From NCBI RefSeq assembly GCF_021731785.1, contig NZ_JAKFWS010000068.1:1-64000 (forward strand): a stretch of DNA of 64,000 nt, written 5' to 3'. Positions within the stretch are counted from its first letter, which is position 1; each line of letters starts with the position of its first letter. Made by a program: the position numbers and the translations under genes. Below, piece by piece: positions 8,020 to 17,694 of the stretch. The DNA is from Methylocystis sp. (GTDB lineage Bacteria > Pseudomonadota > Alphaproteobacteria > Rhizobiales > Beijerinckiaceae). Below the pieces are notes generated by a model, which worked only from the letters and a program-made list of their open reading frames with translations, was not told the origin of the DNA and did no database searches.

Positions 8020-9330
8020 ATGGCCGATCTGTTCCAAGCCGCAAAGCTCGAAGAAGACGCGCCGCGTCCGCTCGCCGACCGCCTGCGGCCGACCCGTCTC
8101 GATGAGGTTTCGGGCCAGGACCATCTGCTTGGACCGGACGGCGCGCTGACGCGGCTCATCCGCGCCGGCGCGCTCGGTTCGCTGATTTTCTGGGGACCGC
8201 CCGGGACCGGCAAGACAACGGTCGCCCGGCTGCTCGCGCATGAAACCAAAACCGCCTTCGTGCAGATTTCGGCGATCTTCTCCGGCGTTGCGGAGTTGAA
8301 GAAAACGTTCGAGGCGGCGCGCGCCCGCCGCGCCGCCGGCCAGGGGACTTTGCTGTTCGTCGACGAGATTCATCGCTTCAACCGCGCGCAGCAGGATTCC
8401 TTTCTGCCGGTGATGGAGGACGGCACCATCACGCTTATCGGCGCGACGACGGAAACCCCCTCCTTCGAACTCAATGCGGCGCTGCTGTCGCGCGCGCGGG
8501 TGATGACCTTCAAGGCGCTCGACGAAGCGGCGATCGTCCAATTGCTCAAACGCGCCGAACAGTCGGAAGCCAAGCCGCTGCCGCTCGACGCGGACGCGCG
8601 CGCGGCGCTCGTCGGCATGGCGGACGGCGACGGCCGCGCGGCGTTGACGCTGGCCGAGGAAATCTGGCGCGCTGCGAAGCCCGGCGAAATCTTCGATCGC
8701 GCCGGGCTAGTCGAGGTCGTGCAACGCCGCGCGCCGATTTACGACAAAGCGCAGGAGGGCCACTACAATCTCATCAGCGCCCTGCATAAATGCGTCCGCG
8801 GCAGCGATCCCGACGCCGCCCTCTATTATCTCGCGCGCATGCTGGCCGCCGGCGAAGATCCACTGTTTCTCGCGCGACGTATCGTGCGCATGGCCGTCGA
8901 GGACATTGGTCTTGCCGATCCGCAAGCGCTCGTCGTCGCCAACGCCGCCAAGGACGCTTATGATTTTCTCGGCAGCCCGGAAGGAGAACTCGCGCTGGCG
9001 CAGGCGGTGATCTATGTGGCGACCGCGCCCAAATCCAACGCCGCCTATGTCGCCTATAAGCGCGCGCAACGCGTCGCCGAGGAGAAGGGCTCGCTGACGC
9101 CGCCGAAAATCATTCTCAACGCGCCGACGAAATTGATGCGCGAAGAGGGCTATGGCGCGGACTACGAATACGACCATGATTCTCCCGAGGCCTTCTCGGG
9201 TCAGAACTACTGGCCGGATTCGCTGTCGCCACAGAAATTCTACAGGCCGGTCGAGCGCGGCTTCGAGCGCGAGATCGCCAAGCGCCTCGACTATTGGGAC
9301 CGACTGCGCAAGGAGCGCGGCAATTCATGA
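8020..9330 (+). CDS. rarA: RarA/MgsA replication-associated recombination ATPase
   Basis: A 436-residue AAA+ protein of the RarA/MgsA/WRNIP1 family, which acts at stalled or collapsed replication forks and binds SSB. Walker A (GPPGTGKTT) lies near residues 56-64 and Walker B (LLFVDEIHRF) near residue 115, with the sensor segment LIGATTETPSFELN after it. The C-terminal tetramerisation region (DPDAALYYLARMLAAGEDP and the AYKRAQRVAEEKGSLT segment) is complete. ATG 8020 is used; GTG 8014, two codons upstream, is an alternative. Length is normal for the family. It stands alone, between a REP pair and the porin gene. Confidence 0.95.
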   Translation: MADLFQAAKLEEDAPRPLADRLRPTRLDEVSGQDHLLGPDGALTRLIRAGALGSLIFWGPPGTGKTTVARLLAHETKTAFVQISAIFSGVAELKKTFEAARARRAAGQGTLLFVDEIHRFNRAQQDSFLPVMEDGTITLIGATTETPSFELNAALLSRARVMTFKALDEAAIVQLLKRAEQSEAKPLPLDADARAALVGMADGDGRAALTLAEEIWRAAKPGEIFDRAGLVEVVQRRAPIYDKAQEGHYNLISALHKCVRGSDPDAALYYLARMLAAGEDPLFLARRIVRMAVEDIGLADPQALVVANAAKDAYDFLGSPEGELALAQAVIYVATAPKSNAAYVAYKRAQRVAEEKGSLTPPKIILNAPTKLMREEGYGADYEYDHDSPEAFSGQNYWPDSLSPQKFYRPVERGFEREIAKRLDYWDRLRKERGNS

Positions 9331-9570
9331 ATTTGCGTGCGCGAAGACGTGGCGAAATCGAGTCTTTTCGCTGTTGCCGATTTGTCACGCCCTTCAGCAA
9401 AAGCGCCTGTGAAGGCCCAAAACCGCGGCGTTTTGATTGACCCATGGAACGGTTACAACGTAATCATCAATGCATCGGCGTGATGTCGCAGAGGCGGCGA
9501 TCTTATTTCGGCAAGATCGTTGGGGCGACGGCGGGCCGCAGGAACTGAAATTTTGATGAGGACGTCACCA

Positions 9571-10512
9571 ATGACCAAATTGCCTGTCGCCGCCGGCCTC
9601 GCGCTGGCGCTCTCCGCCGGATCGGCGCTCGCCGCCGACCTTCCTCACTACAAGGCTCCTCCGCCGCTCCTGCCTCCGCCGTTCACCTGGACCGGCCTCT
9701 ATGTCGGCGTCAACATCGGCGGCGCTTTTGGCAATGGGGACAGCCAGTGGACTCGCGAGAACATCCACTCCGCTCTGGGAACCCCAATCTTCAGCGGCGT
9801 GGCATGGCAGCGCCAGACCAACCTGACCGGCGTCACGGGCGGCGGCCAGATTGGTTACAATTATCAGTTCAATCCCTGGTTCGTCGTCGGCGTGGAGACT
9901 GACATCCAGGGCGCCAGCATTAAGTCCAACAACACCGGCTGGGGTCCGGGCGGGACGATCCCCGCTGGCTTCGTCGGCGCCGTGCTGTCGAGCGCTTATG
10001 CCGGCGGCGGCACCGTCAACAGCTCTGTTGATTGGTGGGGCACGGTCCGCGGCCGCATCGGCGTCACGCCGGTGCTGCCGAACCTGATGATCTACGCCAC
10101 CGGCGGCTTCGCTTACGGCCAGGCCAACACCAATTTCAATTATGGTTCGGTGCGCGGCATCAACGGCTTCTTCTTCGGGCCCAACACCGTCTCCTCCGGC
10201 GCGTACGGCGTCGCGAGCTATAACAACATCAAAACCGGCTGGACTGTCGGCGGCGGCTTCGAATATGCGCCGCTGATGTTCCCGAACTGGTCGTTCAAGC
10301 TCGAATATGACTATGTCGATCTCGGCCGCACGACCTTGTCGACCTTTGGGCTTGGTACGACGACGTTCTCGGCCGGACCGTTCGCTACCACCGCGCCGTT
10401 CTTCAACAGCGCGACGACCAGCGTCTCGACCCGCTTCCACGTGGCGCGCGTTGGCCTCAACTATCGGATGAACCTGTTCAGCGCGCCGGCGCCGGTGCTC
10501 GCCAAATACTGA
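9571..10512 (+). CDS. Omp25/Omp31-like outer-membrane beta-barrel porin
   Basis: A 313-residue outer-membrane protein. ATG 9571 is preferred over 9556 because GAGGA lies 9 bases before it. The signal peptide MTKLPVAAGLALALSAGSALA is followed by the mature start ADLPHYKAPPP and FTWTGLYVGVNIGGAFG, the hallmark of the alphaproteobacterial Omp25/31 (OmpA-like barrel) family. Alternating aromatic beta-strands continue to VARVGLNYRMNLF near the end. Such proteins are abundant surface barrels; their transport role is uncertain. It is a single-gene unit, closed by a strong terminator at 10546-10572. Confidence 0.92.
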   Translation: MTKLPVAAGLALALSAGSALAADLPHYKAPPPLLPPPFTWTGLYVGVNIGGAFGNGDSQWTRENIHSALGTPIFSGVAWQRQTNLTGVTGGGQIGYNYQFNPWFVVGVETDIQGASIKSNNTGWGPGGTIPAGFVGAVLSSAYAGGGTVNSSVDWWGTVRGRIGVTPVLPNLMIYATGGFAYGQANTNFNYGSVRGINGFFFGPNTVSSGAYGVASYNNIKTGWTVGGGFEYAPLMFPNWSFKLEYDYVDLGRTTLSTFGLGTTTFSAGPFATTAPFFNSATTSVSTRFHVARVGLNYRMNLFSAPAPVLAKY

Positions 10513-10545
10513 GCGCGCGACCCAGCGAAAAGACTCTATCTAATG

Positions 10546-10572
10546 AAGCCCGGCCAGACGGCCGGGCTTTTC
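10546..10572 (+). terminator. strong rho-independent terminator after the porin gene
   Basis: GCCCGGCC (10548-10555) pairs perfectly with GGCCGGGC (10560-10567) around the loop AGAC, and is followed by TTTTCCTTTT. It lies 35 bp after the porin stop codon. Confidence 0.9.
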
Positions 10573-10759
10573 CTTTTGATATTCGCGGGATGTGTGAAAG
10601 AGCCGCGATCCGTTGCATGGACCGCGCCGGCCAACTCCTTTAAGGAATGGGAAGCCGGACGCGCGATATCCCCCGCTTTCGCTGCGGCGGCCAATGGCTC
10701 GGGCGGCGCGCCAATGCTACGCCATTCAGAGCGCTCGTGACGGAGCTGACTTCGCCACC

Positions 10760-11959
10760 ATGATCCGCAAAAGGACCGTTCTCGTACTCGCCATCCTCGC
10801 GAGCCTTGCGATTGGCGCCGCGCTGCCCTCGCTCTTCAGCGCGATCAGCGTCCGGATGACGCCCGATCGAAAAAGCCAGGCGACCGAGCCGGAGGCCGCC
10901 CAAGGGGAAGTCCGACTTTCCCCCGCTCAGATCGAGACATCAAAAATCTCAGTCAATCCAGTCGGCCCAGGCGACATTACGCGCCGGCTCACGGCGCCCG
11001 GCCTGGTCAAGCCGGATCCGGACAAAATCGCGCGGGTCGCCGCGAAGGTCACGGGCGTCGTCGAAGAACTGCGCAAGCGTCTTGGCGACAGCGTCGCGCG
11101 CGGAGAAACCATTGCGATCATCGACTCGCGCGAAGTGGCGGAGGCGAAGAGCGAATACCTCGCCGCGCTGGCGAATTTCGAACTTCAAAATGTGCTTTAT
11201 CAGCGCGAGAAGGGCCTTTTCGAAAAGAAGATCACCGCCGAGCAGCTGTTCCTGAAAGCCAAGGCGGTCTTCATGGAATCGAAAGTAAAGCTCGACCTTG
11301 CGCGGCAGAAGCTCGCCGCTCTGGACATGAGCGAACAGGAGATCGCCGCCCTGCCGTCTCAGCCGATCGCCGATCTTCGCCGCAAAGAGATTCGCGCGCC
11401 GATTGCGGGAAGGGTCATAGAGCGTTTGGTCAGCGTCGGACAGCCGGTCGGCGGCGAAGGGCAGGCGAAGGAACTCTACGTCATCTCCGATCTCTCGGTC
11501 GTAGAGGTCGAACTCGCGGTGCCCGCCGCCGATCTTGGCCTGTTGCGCGAGGGTCAGGAGGTTCGGCTGCAAAACGCGGAAGGTCGCGGATTCGAAGGCA
11601 AGATCACCTACGTCAATGCGATGATCACGCGCGAGACGCGCTCGGGCCATGTCCTTGCGCGTTTCGCCAATCCGGATTTCTCGTTACGGCCCGGCAGTCT
11701 TCTCGAAGCGGAAATCTCGCTCAAGCAAGCGCGGGTGAAGCTTAAGGTTCCGCGCTCGGCCGTGATGATGATCGACGGCAAGCCCAATGTCTTCGTTCGC
11801 ACGGCCGACGGCTTTGCAAAGCGCGAGGTCGAACTCGGTCGAGGCGACGATGACTCGGTCGAAGTCGTCTCCGGCCTGACGCAAGGCGAAGAAATCGCCG
11901 TCTCCAACGTCTTTCTGTTAAAGGCGGAACTCGGCAAGCAGAACATTCCGGAGGAATGA
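10760..11959 (+). CDS. RND efflux periplasmic adaptor (CzcB/CusB type)
   Basis: A 399-residue membrane-fusion protein of a heavy-metal RND exporter. A single N-terminal hydrophobic segment (RTVLVLAILASLAIGAALPSLF) anchors or exports it. Then come the barrel-sandwich (lipoyl-like) halves around RVAAKVTGVVEELRKRLGDSV and a coiled-coil hairpin (about residues 125-185), then the second lipoyl half and beta-barrel (IRAPIAGRVIERLVSVGQPV). It ends with the membrane-proximal domain KVPRSAVMMIDGKPNVFV. There is no His-rich N-terminal metal site. The ATG follows a weak GGAG; upstream in-frame sequence does not resemble the family. It is the first gene of an adaptor-pump-channel operon. Confidence 0.92.
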   Translation: MIRKRTVLVLAILASLAIGAALPSLFSAISVRMTPDRKSQATEPEAAQGEVRLSPAQIETSKISVNPVGPGDITRRLTAPGLVKPDPDKIARVAAKVTGVVEELRKRLGDSVARGETIAIIDSREVAEAKSEYLAALANFELQNVLYQREKGLFEKKITAEQLFLKAKAVFMESKVKLDLARQKLAALDMSEQEIAALPSQPIADLRRKEIRAPIAGRVIERLVSVGQPVGGEGQAKELYVISDLSVVEVELAVPAADLGLLREGQEVRLQNAEGRGFEGKITYVNAMITRETRSGHVLARFANPDFSLRPGSLLEAEISLKQARVKLKVPRSAVMMIDGKPNVFVRTADGFAKREVELGRGDDDSVEVVSGLTQGEEIAVSNVFLLKAELGKQNIPEE

Positions 11960-12048
11960 TGCGGACCGGCGGCTTTCATCCCCCGACCTTATGGACGACG
12001 CTTCGACCGCGCGCCCATAACCGCAGCCTCGCGCGCTAGCGGGCGCCA

Positions 12049-15000
12049 ATGCTCAAGAATCTCATCGCCCTATCGGTCCGAAGCCGTTGGCTTGTCGTGT
12101 TGTTGACGGCGCTCGCCGTGCCGCTTGGCGTCTGGTCGCTCATGCGATTGCCGATCGACGCGGTTCCCGACATCACCAATAATCAGGTGCAGATCAACGC
12201 CTTTGCGCCCGCGCTTTCCGCCTTCGAGATCGAAAAGCAGGTCACCTATCCGATCGAGAACGCCATCGCGGGAATACCCGGGCTCGAATATACCCGCTCG
12301 TTTTCGCGCAACGGCTTCGCCCAGGTGACCGCCGTCTTCGCCGACCGCGTCGACATTTATTTCGCCCGCCAACAGGTCGCAGAGCGCCTGACGCTCGCCA
12401 AGGAGTATTTTCCGCCCGACGTGGAATCGCACATGGGCCCGGTCGCGACCGGCCTGTCAGAGATCTACATGTGGTCGGTCGCCTACGCGCCGAGAGGCGG
12501 GGATGAGCCCGCGCCGGACGGAAAACCGGGCTGGCAGAGCAATGGCGATTATCTGACGCCGGAGGGGCAAAGACTGCGCAACTTGGTCGAAATGACCGCC
12601 TATCTTCGAACCGTGCAGGATTGGATCATTCGGCCGTTGTTGCGCACGGTGCCCGGAGTCGCCGGCGTCGACTCGCTTGGCGGCTACGTCAAGGAATATC
12701 ACGTTCAGCCCGACCCGGCCAAAATCTTCGCTCTCGGTCTGTCGTTCGCCGATCTCGCGGGCATTATCGAACGCAACAATATCAGCCGCGGCGCAGGCTA
12801 CGTGGAGCGCAATGGCGAGGGCCTCGTCGTGCGCAGTCCAGGGCGGCTCGAGTCCATAGACGATATCGCCAAGGTCGTCGTGTCGACGAGAGGCGGCACC
12901 CCCGTGCGCGTCGAGGATATCGCCGAGGTCGGCGTCGGACGCGAGTTGCGGGTGGGCAGCGCCAGCATGAATGGCGAAGAGGTGGTGATCGGCACCGCTC
13001 TGATGCTGATCGGCGCCAACAGCCGCGAAGTGTCGAGCGCCGTCAATGCGAAGATGGGCGAAATCCGGCGGCTGCTGCCGCCTGGCGTCGAAGTGCGCAC
13101 GATCTTGAACCGCACCCTGCTGGTCAACGCCACGATCAAAACGGTCGCCTTGAATCTGATCGAGGGCGCCGCGCTGGTCATCCTCGTGCTGTTTGTCATG
13201 CTCGACAATTTCCGCGCCGCGCTCGTGACGGCGATGGTGATCCCGCTGACGATGCTGTTGCTCGGCATCGGCATGTATGCCGGAAAGATCAGCGCCAATC
13301 TGATGAGTCTCGGCGCGCTCGATTTCGGATTGATCGCCGACGGCGCGATCATCGTCATCGAGAACTGCCTGCGCCGGCTTTCGCAGCGTCAGAGCGCTTT
13401 GGGCCGCGCGTTGACGCTCGAAGAACGGCTGACCACGGTCATCGACTCGGCGGTCGAGATGCGGCGGCCGACGGTCTACGGGCAGGCGATCATCATTCTC
13501 GTCTATGTGCCGATCCTGACCTTTTCGGGGATCGAAGGGAAGATGTTCCATCCGATGGCGATGACCGTCATCATGGCGCTCGCCTCCGAGTTCGTTCTAT
13601 CGCTGACGTTCTTTCCGGCGATGATCGCCATCGCGCTTTCCGGACGCATTGGCGAATCAGAAAACGCGGTCGTTGGCGCGCTGAAACGCGCCTATGAACC
13701 CATATTGAAATGGGCGATGGCCGCGCCATTGAAGCCGATTGCGATGGGCGCCGGCGCCTTCGTCCTCGCGGCGCTTCTCTACCCGACGCTGGGCGAAGAG
13801 TTCGTTCCGACGCTCGACGAGAAGAACCTCGCCATGCAGGCGAACCGAATTCCCAGCGCATCGCTTACCCAGTCGCAGGCGATGCAGTTCGAGATCGAGA
13901 GCGCGCTCCGCAGTTTCCCTGAAGTCGACTACGTCTTCTCCAAGACCGGCACGGCTGAGATCGCGACCGATCCGATGCCGCCGAATCTGACTGACACGTT
14001 CATTATGCTGAAGCCGCGAGAGAACTGGCCCGATCCGGGTCTCGACAAGGCGGCGCTGATCGAAAAAATGGGCGCGCGTCTCACGCAACTGCCGGGCAAC
14101 GCCTATGAGTTCTCGCAGCCCATCCAATTGCGCTTCAACGAATTGCTTGCCGGCGTGCGCGGAGACATCGCCGTCAAAGTGTTCGGCGAAGACTTTAACG
14201 TCATGTTGAAGGCGGCCCATCAGATCGCCGGCATTCTCAATTCGGTCAAAGGCGCAACCGACGTCAAGGTCGAACAGGTGGGCGGATTGCCGATTCTCGA
14301 TATCGCCGTCGACAAGGCCGCGATCGCCCGCCTCGGTTTGAGCGTGGGGGCGGTGCAAGATGTGATCGGCGCGGCGATCGGCGGCCAGAGGGCAGGCGTG
14401 GTGTTTGAAGGCGATCGCCGCTTCCCGATCGTCGTTCGCCTGCAGGACAATTTGCGCGAGGACGCGCAGGCGCTGGAGTCGATTCCTGTCGCGCTCCCTT
14501 CCGCGGCCGGCGTGACGCCGGTCGTGCAGCTCAAGCAGGTGGCGAAATTTTCGATCGTCGACGGCCAGAACCAGATTTCACGCGAGAACGGCCATCGGCG
14601 GGTGGTGGTCACGGCGAATGTTCGCGGGCGCGACATCGCCTCGGTGGTCGAGGACGCGCGCGCGAAGATCGAGTCGAAAGTGACGTTGCCGCCCGGATAC
14701 TGGATCGCGTGGGGCGGCCAGTTCGAAAATCTCGCGACGGCGCGCGCCCGCCTGACGATCGTCGTCCCGGTCTGCTTTTTCCTGATCTTTCTCTTGCTCT
14801 ATTCCGCGCTTGGCTCTGTGCGCGACGCGCTGCTGGTGTTCACGGCGGTGCCGCTGGCGCTTTCCGGCGGCGTCGCCGCGCTGTGGTTGCGCGGCATGCC
14901 GCTGTCAGTTTCCGCCGCTGTCGGCTTTATCGCGCTCTCGGGCGTCGCCGTGCTGAACGGCCTGGTCATGCGCACCTATATTTCGCAATTGATCGCAGGC

Positions 15001-15264
15001 GGCATGCCTGAGCTTCCGGCGATCTTCAAGGGCGCGATGACCCGCCTGCGGCCCGTCGTGATGACGGCTCTGGTAGCGTCGCTCGGCTTCCTTCCGATGG
15101 CGCTTGCGACCGGCACCGGCGCCGAAGTGCAAAAGCCGATCGCGACGGTGGTCATCGGCGGGCTGATCAGCGCGACGCTTCTCACGCTTGTGGTGCTGCC
15201 TGCCCTTTACGCGTTCTTCAGTCGTTCGCCGGAGTCGACTTCCCTGCAACAAAGCGGGGGTTGA
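12049..15264 (+). CDS. czcA: heavy-metal efflux RND pump, CzcA type
   Basis: A 1071-residue inner-membrane RND transporter of the heavy-metal (HME) family, full length, with twelve predicted membrane segments and two large periplasmic loops. The proton-relay segment DFGLIADGAIIVIEN (residues 425-439) matches the DFGxxxDGAxxxxEN signature of the divalent-cation pumps (CzcA/CnrA/NccA-like: Co, Zn, Cd, Ni) and not the CusA copper/silver version. It starts at ATG 12049, 89 bp after the adaptor, and ends 3 bp before the channel gene. The exact metal cannot be read from the sequence. No metal-responsive two-component system is adjacent. Confidence 0.95.
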   Translation: MLKNLIALSVRSRWLVVLLTALAVPLGVWSLMRLPIDAVPDITNNQVQINAFAPALSAFEIEKQVTYPIENAIAGIPGLEYTRSFSRNGFAQVTAVFADRVDIYFARQQVAERLTLAKEYFPPDVESHMGPVATGLSEIYMWSVAYAPRGGDEPAPDGKPGWQSNGDYLTPEGQRLRNLVEMTAYLRTVQDWIIRPLLRTVPGVAGVDSLGGYVKEYHVQPDPAKIFALGLSFADLAGIIERNNISRGAGYVERNGEGLVVRSPGRLESIDDIAKVVVSTRGGTPVRVEDIAEVGVGRELRVGSASMNGEEVVIGTALMLIGANSREVSSAVNAKMGEIRRLLPPGVEVRTILNRTLLVNATIKTVALNLIEGAALVILVLFVMLDNFRAALVTAMVIPLTMLLLGIGMYAGKISANLMSLGALDFGLIADGAIIVIENCLRRLSQRQSALGRALTLEERLTTVIDSAVEMRRPTVYGQAIIILVYVPILTFSGIEGKMFHPMAMTVIMALASEFVLSLTFFPAMIAIALSGRIGESENAVVGALKRAYEPILKWAMAAPLKPIAMGAGAFVLAALLYPTLGEEFVPTLDEKNLAMQANRIPSASLTQSQAMQFEIESALRSFPEVDYVFSKTGTAEIATDPMPPNLTDTFIMLKPRENWPDPGLDKAALIEKMGARLTQLPGNAYEFSQPIQLRFNELLAGVRGDIAVKVFGEDFNVMLKAAHQIAGILNSVKGATDVKVEQVGGLPILDIAVDKAAIARLGLSVGAVQDVIGAAIGGQRAGVVFEGDRRFPIVVRLQDNLREDAQALESIPVALPSAAGVTPVVQLKQVAKFSIVDGQNQISRENGHRRVVVTANVRGRDIASVVEDARAKIESKVTLPPGYWIAWGGQFENLATARARLTIVVPVCFFLIFLLLYSALGSVRDALLVFTAVPLALSGGVAALWLRGMPLSVSAAVGFIALSGVAVLNGLVMRTYISQLIAGGMPELPAIFKGAMTRLRPVVMTALVASLGFLPMALATGTGAEVQKPIATVVIGGLISATLLTLVVLPALYAFFSRSPESTSLQQSGG

Positions 15265-15267
15265 CCG

Positions 15268-16677
15268 GTGATCCTGCGCGGCGTCGCCTCGGTCATGATC
15301 TGCTTTCTTGCAGCGGGAGCGACGGCGCGCGCGGAAACCTTGATGGGCGCGATGCGTCGCGCCTATGACGCCAATCCGCAGCTCAACGCTGGCAGAGCCG
15401 AACTGCGCGCGATCGACGAAGGCGTGCCGCAAGCGCAGGCCGGCATGCGGCCGCGCGTTTCCGCCGACGGCTATCTCGGCGTGCAGCGGAACCGCTACAT
15501 CACGCAACAGCGCGACGTCGATCTCGACGACCCCAGTTTCAGAGCCCGCACGAAGAGCATCCAGAACGGCGGGAGCATTCCTCGCTCCGCCACTTTGACC
15601 ATCGAGCAGCCGGTTTTCGACGGCTTCAAGGCCCAGAATGAAACGCGCGCTGCAGAGTCCGGCGTCTTCGCGGGACGCGAACGTTTGCGCCTCACCGAAC
15701 AGCGCGTCTTGTTCGACGCCGTCACCGCCTATATGGACGTGCTGCGCGACACCGCGTCGCTTAAACTTCAGGAAAGCAATGTTGCGGTTCTGAAGGAACA
15801 ATTGCGCCAGACGCGCGAGCGCTACGAATACGGCCAGATCACGCTGACCGACATCGCCCAGGCCGAGGCGCGGCTCGCGGGCGGCAAATCTCTCGTCGGC
15901 GGCGCGCGCGCGGCGCTAGACGCCAGCATCGGCGTCTATCGTAAGATCGTCGGCGTCGAGCCGACCAAGCTTTCGCCCGGCGCGCCGATCGACCGATTGC
16001 TGCCGAAGTCGCGCGAAGAAGCGGAACGCATCGCCCAAAGCGAGCACCCGTTCATTCTTGCCGCGCTGCACGACGCCGACGCCGCCGATCTCGACATCAA
16101 GGCGCTTGAGGCGGAGTTCATGCCCAAGCTGTCGATCGTCGGCGATGTTTTCACGCAGACCGACGTCGCCGGCGTCGGCAACCGCAACATCGGGGCCAGT
16201 GTCGGCGGACGTCTCAACGTGCCGATCTATGAGGGCGGCCTCACCTCCTCGCGCGTGCGGCAAGCCAAGGAGACCGCCGGCCAGCGCCGGCTCAACGCTG
16301 ACGTCGCGCGCGCCGAAGTTCTCTCGCTGGTGCGCGCCTATTGGGGCGCGCTGCAGGCGGCCAAAACCCAGATCGCCGCGGCGCAAACCCAGATTGCCGC
16401 CGCCGAGCGCGCGCTCTATGGCGTGCGCGAAGAAGCCAAGGCCGGCCAGCGAACGACGCTTGAAATCTTGAACGCGCAACAGGAGCTGTTGAATGCGCGT
16501 CTTGGGCTCCTGGTTGCGCAACGCGACCGCGTCGTCGCCTCCTACGCCGTGCTTTCCGCGCTGGGACGGCTTTCTTCGGCGTGGCTCGGCCTTACCGCCG
16601 AGGGCTATGATCCTGCGCTCCACTTCGACCAGGTCAAGGATCTTTGGGGCAACCCGATGACGCCCGAAGGCCGCTAG
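15268..16677 (+). CDS. TolC-family outer-membrane channel
   Basis: A 469-residue outer-membrane factor starting at GTG 15268, 3 bp after the pump stop codon, with a G-rich ribosome site inside the end of the pump gene. The signal peptide (MICFLAAGATARA) is followed by the first OEP repeat from ETLMGAMRRAYDANPQLNAG and the second from EEAERIAQSEHPFILAALHD. The segment ITLTDIAQAEARLAGGK is typical of the TolC/BepC branch (type I secretion and multidrug efflux) rather than of CzcC/CusC. It is most simply the exit channel for the adaptor and pump encoded upstream. Confidence 0.93.
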   Translation: MILRGVASVMICFLAAGATARAETLMGAMRRAYDANPQLNAGRAELRAIDEGVPQAQAGMRPRVSADGYLGVQRNRYITQQRDVDLDDPSFRARTKSIQNGGSIPRSATLTIEQPVFDGFKAQNETRAAESGVFAGRERLRLTEQRVLFDAVTAYMDVLRDTASLKLQESNVAVLKEQLRQTRERYEYGQITLTDIAQAEARLAGGKSLVGGARAALDASIGVYRKIVGVEPTKLSPGAPIDRLLPKSREEAERIAQSEHPFILAALHDADAADLDIKALEAEFMPKLSIVGDVFTQTDVAGVGNRNIGASVGGRLNVPIYEGGLTSSRVRQAKETAGQRRLNADVARAEVLSLVRAYWGALQAAKTQIAAAQTQIAAAERALYGVREEAKAGQRTTLEILNAQQELLNARLGLLVAQRDRVVASYAVLSALGRLSSAWLGLTAEGYDPALHFDQVKDLWGNPMTPEGR

Positions 16678-16747
16678 ATCGCGCCACATTCGGGCGCAAT
16701 CACGCAGCTGCAGATAAAGCGATCATCTCAAAACCATATGCGCGCTT

Positions 16748-16789
16748 GATGCGAAAACCCGGGCTCCGCTTTTTCGCGAGCCGCGCGCC
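16748..16789. repeat. possible dispersed intergenic repeat, copy 2
   Basis: This segment resembles 217-257: GCGAAAA, then a CCGGG core, then a TTTTTCGCG arm. It lies in the 211-bp gap between the TolC-type gene and a small exported protein gene. Tentative, because only two diverged copies are visible here. Confidence 0.35.
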
Positions 16790-16888
16790 AGGATTTTAGA
16801 CGCGCCGCGACGCTGCGATAAGATGCTATAGGTTTGCAAAAAGCCGCGCGCTGGGCGGCGAAATCATAAAGGCCGAGGGAGTGGAATC

Positions 16889-17368
16889 ATGCGTGGCGCT
16901 TTCATCAAACTTGTCGTCGCGGCGTTGCTGGCGTCGCTTTCGGCGATCCCGGCAAATGCTTTTTGCATGTTCGGGGGTTGCTATCCGACCGAAGCGCATG
17001 CACGGCAGATTTTCGAGAACTTGCTGAAGCAGCGCTTCGATAAGCCGTTCAAGATCGGCGAATTCAAACAGACCATGGCCGAGCGTCTCGAGATGCACGC
17101 CACCGGAGAAAAGGGCTACGAGATTTTCTTCAATGCCCGGGTCGAGTTCCCGGAAGGCGCAAATCTCGAATGCAAGCCTGAAGAGGGTGGAAAATTTCCC
17201 GAAGGCTGTTCGCCGAGCAATCATTATGTGACTGCGCCGCGCAGCGCCGATCCGCCTGGCAGGCAATACATCGCGCCGGGGTCGACAGTTCAGTTCGATG
17301 AGGAATATCGCTTCTATGAAGCGGGCAGCGGTTGGAAAGGCCCGGACGGCAACGTCTACTCGCAGTAA
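16889..17368 (+). CDS. small exported protein of unknown function
   Basis: A 159-residue protein with a clear signal peptide (MRGAFIKLVVAALLASLSAIPANA, cleavage before FCMFGG). The mature part has four cysteines (CMFGGC near the start, then C in LECKPEEGG and in EGCSPSN), which could form two disulfides. The rest is polar, ending EEYRFYEAGSGWKGPDGNVYS. I do not recognise the family. The preceding gene is the TolC-type channel 211 bp upstream, too far to assume an operon. It faces a convergent cysteine-rich gene across a shared hairpin at 17389-17411. Confidence 0.75.
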   Translation: MRGAFIKLVVAALLASLSAIPANAFCMFGGCYPTEAHARQIFENLLKQRFDKPFKIGEFKQTMAERLEMHATGEKGYEIFFNARVEFPEGANLECKPEEGGKFPEGCSPSNHYVTAPRSADPPGRQYIAPGSTVQFDEEYRFYEAGSGWKGPDGNVYSQ

Positions 17369-17379
17369 GCGCGTCCTCA

Positions 17380-17411
17380 AAAAACTATGGGCGCGCAATC
17401 TTTGCGCGCCC
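17380..17411 (-). terminator. terminator between convergent small exported genes
   Basis: GGGCGCGCA (17389-17397) pairs with the GCGCGCCC at 17404-17411. On the minus strand the stem is followed by ATAGTTTTTT, so it best serves the cysteine-rich gene at 17452-17694. It could also slow plus-strand transcripts. Confidence 0.7.
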
Positions 17412-17451
17412 GAAGTTTAGACCGGTCCTCGCTCGCGAGGGCTCGGCGGAC

Positions 17452-17694
17452 TTAGTCTTTGTCTTTCGTGTTCTGTGGGCAGCCGCAGGCGGCGTCACAG
17501 GCCTTCTTATTGGCGATGACTTCGGCCTGGTTAGAGGCATAATTCATCTTGCGGGCGAGGTATTCGTCGTCGCATTTTTCAGCGCATTTGGCCTGCTTGT
17601 CTTCGTCCGCTTTGTGAACGTCGCAATCCGCGAATGCCGGGCTGATCATGCCGGCGACAAGGAGAGCCGCCGTCATAATGGCGAATTTCTTCAT
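17452..17694 (-). CDS. cysteine-rich small exported protein, paralog 1
   Basis: An 80-residue protein with a signal peptide (MKKFAIMTAALLVAGMISPAFA) and a 58-residue mature part ending in CGCPQN plus a Lys/Asp tail. Its six cysteines are spaced C-x12-C-x3-C-x24-C-x3-C-x-C. The second part of this pattern, from the second cysteine on, is identical in the neighbouring paralog at 18011-18292. The middle is predicted helical, so a disulfide-stapled helical hairpin in the periplasm is plausible (inference). The His after the first cysteine (CDVH) is also shared. Metal binding or redox protection are possible roles; none is shown. It has its own terminator at 17380-17411. Confidence 0.8.
   Translation of the reverse strand: MKKFAIMTAALLVAGMISPAFADCDVHKADEDKQAKCAEKCDDEYLARKMNYASNQAEVIANKKACDAACGCPQNTKDKD

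Noticed and set aside
10543-10740. 65-codon frame that reads like a lipoprotein (ATG, hydrophobic start, Cys)
   Set aside because: Its first codons are the terminator hairpin of the porin gene, so the resemblance comes from the palindrome and the T-rich run.
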